NCBI GenBank assembly: GCA_963705835.1
Contig: CAVPLC010000108.1
Coordinates: forward strand, 1 to 64,000
Direction: 5' to 3'
Source of the DNA: Palsa-504 sp963705835
GTDB lineage: Bacteria > Actinomycetota > Actinomycetes > Streptosporangiales > Streptosporangiaceae
DNA length: 64,000 nucleotides
Under the pieces are notes generated by a model that searched no databases, was not told where the DNA came from, and was given only the letters and a program-made list of their open reading frames with translations. Position numbers and translations under genes: made by a program. This document shows, piece after piece, positions 58,193-64,000 of the stretch (its first letter is position 1; every line of letters starts with the position of its first letter).

Positions 58193-59662
58193 AGGCAAGG
58201 CGCCCTGACCTACCAGATCCGCACCTACGGGTGCCAGATGAACATGCACGACTCCGAACGCCTGGCGGGCCTGCTGGACGAGGCCGGCTACCTGCCGGCC
58301 GCCGAGGGCGAGACCCCGGACGTCGTGGTGTTCAACACCTGCGCGGTCCGGGAGAACGCGGCCGACCGGCTGTACGGGAACCTCGGCCATCTGCTGCCGC
58401 AGAAGCGCAACGGCATGCAGATCGCGGTGGGCGGCTGCCTGGCCCAGATGGAGCGCACCCGGATCACCCAGCGCGCGCCCTGGGTCGACGTGGTGTACGG
58501 CACCCACAACATGGGCTCGCTGCCCGCCCTGCTCGAGCGGGCCAGGGGGCGGAACGAGGCGCAGGCCGAGTTCGCCGAGACGCTGGAGACGTTCCCGTCG
58601 CTGCTGCCCGCCCGGCGCCAGTCGGCCTATTCCGCCTGGGTCGCGATCTCGGTCGGCTGCAACAACACCTGCACCTTCTGCATCGTGCCCAGCCTGCGCG
58701 GCAAGGAGAAGGACCGCCGTCCCGGCGACATCCTGGGGGAGATCAGCGCCCTGGTCGCCGACGGCGTGCTGGAGGTCACCCTGCTCGGCCAGAACGTGAA
58801 CTCCTACGGTGCCGAGTTCGGCGACCGCCAGGCGTTCGGCCGCCTGCTCCGCTCCTGCGGCGAGATCGAGGGACTGGAGCGGGTCCGGTTCACCTCCCCG
58901 CACCCCCGCGACTTCACCGACGACGTCATCGACGCCATGGCCGAGACGCCCAACGTCATGCCGAGCCTGCACATGCCGCTGCAGTCCGGCTCCGACACCG
59001 TGCTGAAGGCCATGCGCCGCGCCTACCGCCGGGACCGTTACCTGGCCATCCTGGACCGGGTCCGGGCCCGCATCCCCGACGCCGCCATCACCACCGACAT
59101 CATCGTCGGCTTCCCCGGCGAGACCGACCAAGACTTCGAGGACACCCTGGACCTGGTCCGCCAGGCCCGCTTCGCGGGCGCGTTCACCTTCCGCTACTCG
59201 ATCCGCCCCGGCACCCCCGCCGCCACCATGGACGCCCAGGTCCCCGCGAGCGTCGTCCAGGAGCGCTTCGACCGCCTCACCGCCCTGGTCGAGCAGACCA
59301 CCTACGCCGAGCACCAGAAGCTGGCCGGCGCCACCGTCGAGGTCCTGGTCGCCGAGGGCGAAGGCCGCAAGGACGCCGCCACCCACCGCATGTCCGGCCG
59401 CGCCCGCGACAACCGCCTCGTCCACTTCACCCCCCACGGCGATGGCCCCCGCCCCGGCGACACGCCCCGCGCCGCCCCGCCCCGCCCCGGCGACATCGTG
59501 ACCACGACCGTCACCCGCGCCGCCCCCCACTACCTGCTGGCCGACGCCGCCCCCCTGTCCGTCCGCCGCACCCCCGCCGGCGACGCCTGGGAAGCAGCCG
59601 CCGCGGCACCCGCTCCCGCCGGAACCGCCGTTCTCCTCGGCATGCCCGCGCCGCGGCGTTGA
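58190..59662 (+). CDS. miaB: tRNA-2-methylthio-N6-dimethylallyladenosine synthase MiaB
   Basis: A 490-residue radical SAM methylthiotransferase that modifies A37 of tRNA. The N-terminal domain has the three cysteines of the auxiliary cluster (IRTYGCQMNMHDSER, VVFNTCAVREN, IAVGGCLAQ); the radical SAM cluster is VGCNNTCTFCIVPSLRG, followed by LLGQNVNSYG and TTDIIVGFPGETDQDF. A C-terminal TRAM domain ends in a Pro/Ala-rich extension. GTG 58190 gives the usual start just before YQIRTYGCQ; ATG 58148 is in frame but has no better signal. The open frame continues far upstream only as a shadow of the S9 gene. Confidence 0.93.
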   Translation: MRQGALTYQIRTYGCQMNMHDSERLAGLLDEAGYLPAAEGETPDVVVFNTCAVRENAADRLYGNLGHLLPQKRNGMQIAVGGCLAQMERTRITQRAPWVDVVYGTHNMGSLPALLERARGRNEAQAEFAETLETFPSLLPARRQSAYSAWVAISVGCNNTCTFCIVPSLRGKEKDRRPGDILGEISALVADGVLEVTLLGQNVNSYGAEFGDRQAFGRLLRSCGEIEGLERVRFTSPHPRDFTDDVIDAMAETPNVMPSLHMPLQSGSDTVLKAMRRAYRRDRYLAILDRVRARIPDAAITTDIIVGFPGETDQDFEDTLDLVRQARFAGAFTFRYSIRPGTPAATMDAQVPASVVQERFDRLTALVEQTTYAEHQKLAGATVEVLVAEGEGRKDAATHRMSGRARDNRLVHFTPHGDGPRPGDTPRAAPPRPGDIVTTTVTRAAPHYLLADAAPLSVRRTPAGDAWEAAAAAPAPAGTAVLLGMPAPRR

Positions 59663-59918
59663 CAGCTTTTTAACCGTTTCCGTTTATTGATTTTTAATCC
59701 TGTTGACTATTGCCGTGGCCGCCGCGTGCGGCTTTGACTATTCAACGCGGCACGAGCAGTGCGCTGCCAATCTCGGCACCGGCGGCGAAGCTGCCGCGGC
59801 GCGCCGGCGTGGTGATGGTCGGGGGAGTCCGCGAGGATGCATTGCGGCACCGGGACAGGACCGTTGCGGGCCATCACGCGCACGCGTGATCCGCTGGGAG
59901 CAGCAATCGGAGGCCGTC
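59663..59918. promoter_or_regulatory. Upstream region of the GH3 gene with direct repeats
   Basis: 256 bases, AT-rich at the left (59668-59705). TTGACTATT occurs at 59703-59711 and again at 59734-59742, 31 bases apart (three helical turns), as regulator sites often are. No CebR/LacI palindrome is seen. The GGAGG of the GH3 gene lies at 59909. Confidence 0.35.
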
Positions 59919-62900
59919 ATGAAGCCTATCCCGGGTGCTAGCCGTCGCCGTACTCGCCGGATCGCCGCACTGGCGGCCCTGGCCTTCGCGGTAGTACTCA
60001 CGTTGCCGCTGACGGCCTTCGCGGCCGCCGCAGCAGGCGCCTCCGGCGCCGGCCGGGCCGGCGCCGCCAGCCCTTCCTGCCCGTGGCTCAATCAGTCGCT
60101 CCCGGTGGACCAGCGGGTGCAGATGCTGCTGGCCCAGATGTCGCTCGCGGACAAGATCAACATGGTGACCGGGGCCGGGTTCAGCGAGCCGTACGTGTTC
60201 TACATCTCGGCGATCCCCAGCCTGTGCATCCCGGCCATCGGTGAAGAGGACGGCCCCGTCGGCGTGGGCGACGGCCTCACCGGCGTGACGCAGATGCCCT
60301 GCCGCCGTATCCCTGGCGGCCACCTTTGACCCGTCGCTGGCCACCCAGTACGGGCAGGTCGTCGGGTCTGAGGAGCGCGGCAAGGGGGCCATGGTCGACC
60401 TGGGGCCGACGGTGAACATCGACCGCGACCCGCGCTGGGGACGGTCGTTCGAGGCCTACACCGAGGACCCGTACCTGAATTCGGCCCTCGCGGTCGCCGA
60501 TATCAACGGGGTGCAGAGCCAGGGCGAGATGGCGCAGGTCAAGCACCTCGCGGTGTACAACCAGGAGACGAACCGCAACACCCCGGCCGACAACGCGATC
60601 GTGAGCACGCGAGCGCTGCACGAGATCTACCTTCCGGCGTTCTGGGCCGCGACGCAGGAGGCCAAGGCTTCCTCGGTGATGTGTGCCTACAGCACGATCA
60701 ACGGCCAGGCCGCCTGCCAGAACCAGTACCTGATGAAGACCACCCTCGACCAGCGCTGGGGATACCCCGGGTTCGTGACCTCGGACTACCAGGCCACCCA
60801 CTCGACCGTGCAGTCCGCCAACGCCGGCATGGACCAGGAGATGCCCGCCCCGCAGTTCTACGGCTCGGCGCTACAGTCGGCCGTGCAGTCCGGCCAGGTC
60901 TCCATGGCCACGCTCAACGACATGGTGAGCCGGATCCTGACCGAGATGTTCCAGTTCAACGAGTTCAACAACCCGCCGACCGGGTCGACCAGCAGCCACG
61001 GTGACCACGCCCGCGCATCAGGACGTCTCCACCGCGGTCGCCGAGGCGGGCACGGTGCTGCTGAAGAACACCGGCGGCACCCTGCCGCTGTCGGCCAACG
61101 GCGCCGGCACGGTGGCGGTGATCGGCCCGGCCGCCTCGCTCTCGCCGACCGACACCGGCGGCGGCAGCGCCTACGTGACCTCCACCTTCAACGTGACGCC
61201 CGCTGCAGGGCATCCAGGCCGCGGCCGGGCCGGGCACCACGGTGCAGTACGCGCAGGGCCTGCCCACGGACACGTCCCTGTCGCCGATCCCGACTTCCAA
61301 CCTGACCCCGGCCTACACCGGCACCGACTACGGCCAGACCTACACCGGCACGCTGACCGCCCCGGAGACCGGCACGTACGTGCTGGCGTTCAAGAACCCC
61401 GGCTCGTACACGGCGACCAACCTGTCCCTGGACGGCAAGGAGATCCTGGCCAACCCGGGCACCCCGCCGGTGTCCACCTACTCGGTCGGCGTGAACCTGC
61501 CAGGCCGGCCAGACGTACACGCTGTCAGCTGTCCGGCGGCGGCCCGTCGGCCAACCTGAGCTGGGCCACGCCGTCCGACGCTGGCGCCCGGCATCGGCGC
61601 CGGCGGTCGCGGCGGCCAAGTCGGCCACCACCGCGGTCGTCGTGGTGTCCGACGACACCGAGTCCGAGGCCGCCGACCGGGCCAGCCTCAACCTGCCGTC
61701 CGCGCAGAACGAGCTGATCTCGGCGGTGGCCGCGGCCAACCCGCACACGGTCGTGGTCATCGACGCGGGCGCCCCGGTGGTCATGCCCTGGCTGAGCCAG
61801 GTCGCCTCGGTGGTCGACGCCTGGTACCCGGGCGAGAGCAACGGCACGGCGCTGGCCGCGGTGCTGTTCGGCAAGGTCGACCCGGGCGGTCACCTGCCGG
61901 TCACCTTCCCCACGGACCTCTCGCAGGTGCCCGCGTCCAGCCCGAGCCAGTTCCCCGGGATCAACGGCCAGGTGCAGTACTCGGAGGGCATCAACGTCGG
62001 CTACCGCTATTACGACGCGAACAACGAGACCCCGCTGTTCCCGTTCGGCTACGGGCTGTCCTACACGAACTTCCGCTTCAGCGGACTGAGCATCAGCCCG
62101 AAGAGCGTCCAGAACGCCACGTCGAATCCGGGCGCGACCAGCTGCGGGTGCAACGGGCAGTCGAGCCAGCCCGGTGACCGTGTCGGCCACGGTCACCAAC
62201 ACCGGCCAGGTGGCGGCTCGGACGTGGCCCAGCTGTACCTGGGCGACCCGGCCGCGGCCGGCGAGCCGCCGCGCCAGCTCAAGGGATTCCAGAAGGTCAC
62301 GCTGCAGCCCGGCCAGTCCACGACCGTGCACTTCAGCCTCACCGGCCACGACCTGTCGTACTGGAACGACGCGGCCAACGGCTGGGTGGTCCCCGACGGC
62401 CAGTTCGGGGTCTACGTCGGCGACTCCTCGGCCCTGGCCAACCTGCCGCTGCGCGGCAGCTTCACGGTCGTCCGCACGCGTCGGCGCCCGGTACGCCACG
62501 ATCCAGGCACCGGCCGTCGTCGACCGCCGGGCGCCACCGCGACGGTCACCGCCACCCTGGTCAACGACGGCGACTACGCGATGCCGCAGGCGCAGTTCAC
62601 CCTGAAGACCCCGGCCGGCTGGACGGTGACGCAGCCCGGCGCCGGTCACCATCGCCGCCCGGGCAGACGGTCACCGAGCACTTCCGGGTGACCGTGCCCG
62701 CCGACGCCCAGCCCGGCGACCAGACGCTCACGGTCGCGATCACGCCACGGCCGGCCCGCCCGGCGGCCGCACCAGGCCTGGTGGAGGCGTCGGCCACCGT
62801 GGCCGTTCCGTACACCTCGCTCGCCGCCGCCTACAACAACACCGGGATCAGCGACAACTCCAACGAGGCCGCGGCCAACTACGACGGCGTCGGCGACAGC

Positions 62901-64000
62901 TTCTCGGCCCAGGCGCTGGCCGCGGGCACGCCGACCGCGCTTACCCCTGGCGAAGCAGGTCACCATCGGCGGGACCACCTTCACCTGGCCCGACGGCCGC
63001 GCCGGGCACCCCGGACAACGTGGTCACCGCCGGCCAGACCGTCGAGCTGTCCGGGTCCGGGACCGACCTCGGCTTCCTCGGCGCCAGCCAGAACGGCACC
63101 GCGAGCGGCACCGTCACCGTCCACTACACCGACGGCAGCAGCCAGTCCTACAACCTCAACATGGCGGACTGGTACGCCAACAGCCCGGCGGTCGGCAACC
63201 AGCTCCTGACCACGACCTCGAGCTGGAACTTCCAGAGCAATCCGCTCGGCCCGCACCCGGTGAGCATCTACTTCGGCTCGGTGCCGCTGCAGCAGGGCAA
63301 GCAGGTGGCGTCGGTCACGCTGCCCATCCTCAGCAACGCGGGCGGCACCACGGCCATGCACATCTTCGCCATGGCCACCGGGACCGGGACGCCCGACGAC
63401 CGGCGCGCCGTACTCGTCGCTCGCCGCCGCCTACAACAACGTCGGGATCACCGACAACTCGAACCCGGCGCCGCGGCCAACTTCGACGGCACCGGGGACA
63501 GCTTCTCGGCGCAGGCGCTGGCCGCGGGCACGCCGACCCCGCTCACCCCCGGCGGCCAGGCCACGTTCGGCGGGACCACCTTCACCTGGCCCAGCGCCGT
63601 CGGCGCGCCCGACAACGTGATCGCCGACGGGCAGACCATCGACCTGTCCGGGTCCGGGACCGATCTCGGCTTCCTCGGCGCCGGCGCGTTCGGGGCGGCG
63701 AGCGGGACCGGCACGATCACCTACACCGACGGCAGCACCCAGTCGTTCAGCCTCGTCATGGCGGACTGGTACAACAACGCCCCGGTCGCCGGCGACGAGA
63801 TCGCCACCACCACGACGAGCTGGAACTTCTCGAGCAGCACGCAAGTCCCGCACCCGGTGAGCATTTACTTCGCGTCGGTGCCGCTGCAGGCGGGCAAGAC
63901 CGTGGCATCGGTCACGCTGCCGACGGTGAGCGCCAGCGTCGGCAACGGCATCAACGCGATGCACATCTTCGCGATGGCGATCGGGTCGGGAACCCCGACC
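59919..64000 (+). pseudogene. Secreted GH3 beta-glucosidase-type glycosidase, multiply frameshifted, continues beyond the window
   Basis: ATG 59919 opens a signal peptide (AALAALAFAVVLTLPLTAFA). The GH3 catalytic domain follows: EEDGPVGVGDGLTG, GAMVDLGPTVNIDRDPRWGR, EDPYLNSALAVADINGVQSQ, VKHLAVYNQETNRN, the nucleophile Asp in WGYPGFVTSDYQATHS (codon 60784-60786), then the second GH3 domain (AEAGTVLLKNTGGTLPLS). A PA14 segment comes at about 61300-61560, then DAWYPGESNGTALAAVLFG, a fibronectin-like domain and a NEW3-like domain. Two 600-bp C-terminal modules begin at 62811 and 63411. At least 12 single-base frame breaks lie between 60296 and 63465, nearly all +1. Restoring them gives a continuous secreted enzyme of over 1,300 residues acting on a plant or microbial beta-glycan. 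Confidence 0.8.
62811..64000 (+). repeat. Duplicated C-terminal module of the GH3 protein, period 600 bp
   Basis: Copy 1 (62811-63410) and copy 2 (63411 to the edge) are closely similar along their length: SLAAAYNNTGISDNSN / SLAAAYNNVGITDNSN, GDSFSAQALAAGTPT in both, DLGFLGA in both, and HPVSIYFGSVPL / HPVSIYFASVPL. This is a beta-rich module of about 195 residues, probably carbohydrate-binding or adhesive. Possibly more copies lie beyond the edge. Confidence 0.8.

Noticed and set aside
59919..64000. Treating the GH3 gene as a decayed pseudogene
   Set aside because: All breaks are single-base and almost all +1, with nucleophile and domain motifs intact and no substituted stops; error is the simpler explanation.

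Overview
This 64-kb window is very GC-rich and carries several actinobacterial marker genes: the DUF3046-recA-recX block, a RecA intein at the mycobacterial insertion site, ribonuclease Y next to miaB, a CvnA-like sensor kinase, DUF4282, a septum-formation domain protein, an F420-type PPOX protein and an XRE/TPR regulator. It is chromosomal DNA of a filamentous-type actinomycete (Actinomycetota). I cannot name the genus. No tRNA, rRNA, CRISPR array, transposase or phage gene was seen.

Layout. 0-4 kb: the start of ribonuclease Z at the left edge, a 2'-5' RNA ligase-like protein coupled to an XRE regulator, two small unknown ORFs and a shattered SAM methyltransferase. 4.2-8.8 kb: two tandem paralogous STAND/TPR NTPases with related leaders and a palindromic site. 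8.8-15.1 kb: an APC permease divergent from a class-III aminotransferase / APC permease / FGGY kinase operon. 15.4-22.7 kb: sensor kinase, ArsR-SRPBCC-YciI operon with a clear operator, TenA, VOC protein, GNAT-ACT fusion, phosphodiester glycosidase lipoprotein and DUF4282. 23-27 kb: a tightly packed cassette (trypsin-co-occurring protein, trypsin/FGE fusion, glycosyltransferase, unknown protein) that looks like a biological-conflict locus. 27-36.5 kb: Lhr helicase, lipoprotein, and a DeoR-SIS-NagA amino-sugar operon. 36.6-40.6 kb: DUF3046, PPOX, recA (intein, LexA box) and recX. 40.7-54.1 kb: an arsenic island (two ArsI, three ArsR/CmtR repressors, ArsM, a CDF-like membrane protein, an ArsR-ArsC fusion, an aquaglyceroporin, a flavin disulfide reductase and an orphan PstS) running into pstSCAB-usp-phoU. 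This block separates recA-recX from rny-miaB, which usually lie close together in actinomycetes. 54.5-59.7 kb: rny, an S9 peptidase and miaB. 59.9-64 kb: a secreted GH3 glycosidase with duplicated C-terminal modules, running off the right edge.

How it works together. The arsenic island combines methylation (ArsM), C-As bond cleavage (ArsI), arsenate reduction (ArsC) and a channel exit for arsenite (aquaglyceroporin). It sits beside the high-affinity phosphate system through which arsenate usually enters. DeoR-SIS-NagA is a small regulon for amino-sugar phosphates.

Quality warning. Many otherwise intact genes carry single-base frameshifts, and nearly all shift the frame by +1 in the direction of reading on both strands. 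They cluster in rnz, the methyltransferase, pstS and the GH3 gene. I read most of them as insertion errors in the assembly rather than biological decay. Affected genes are marked.
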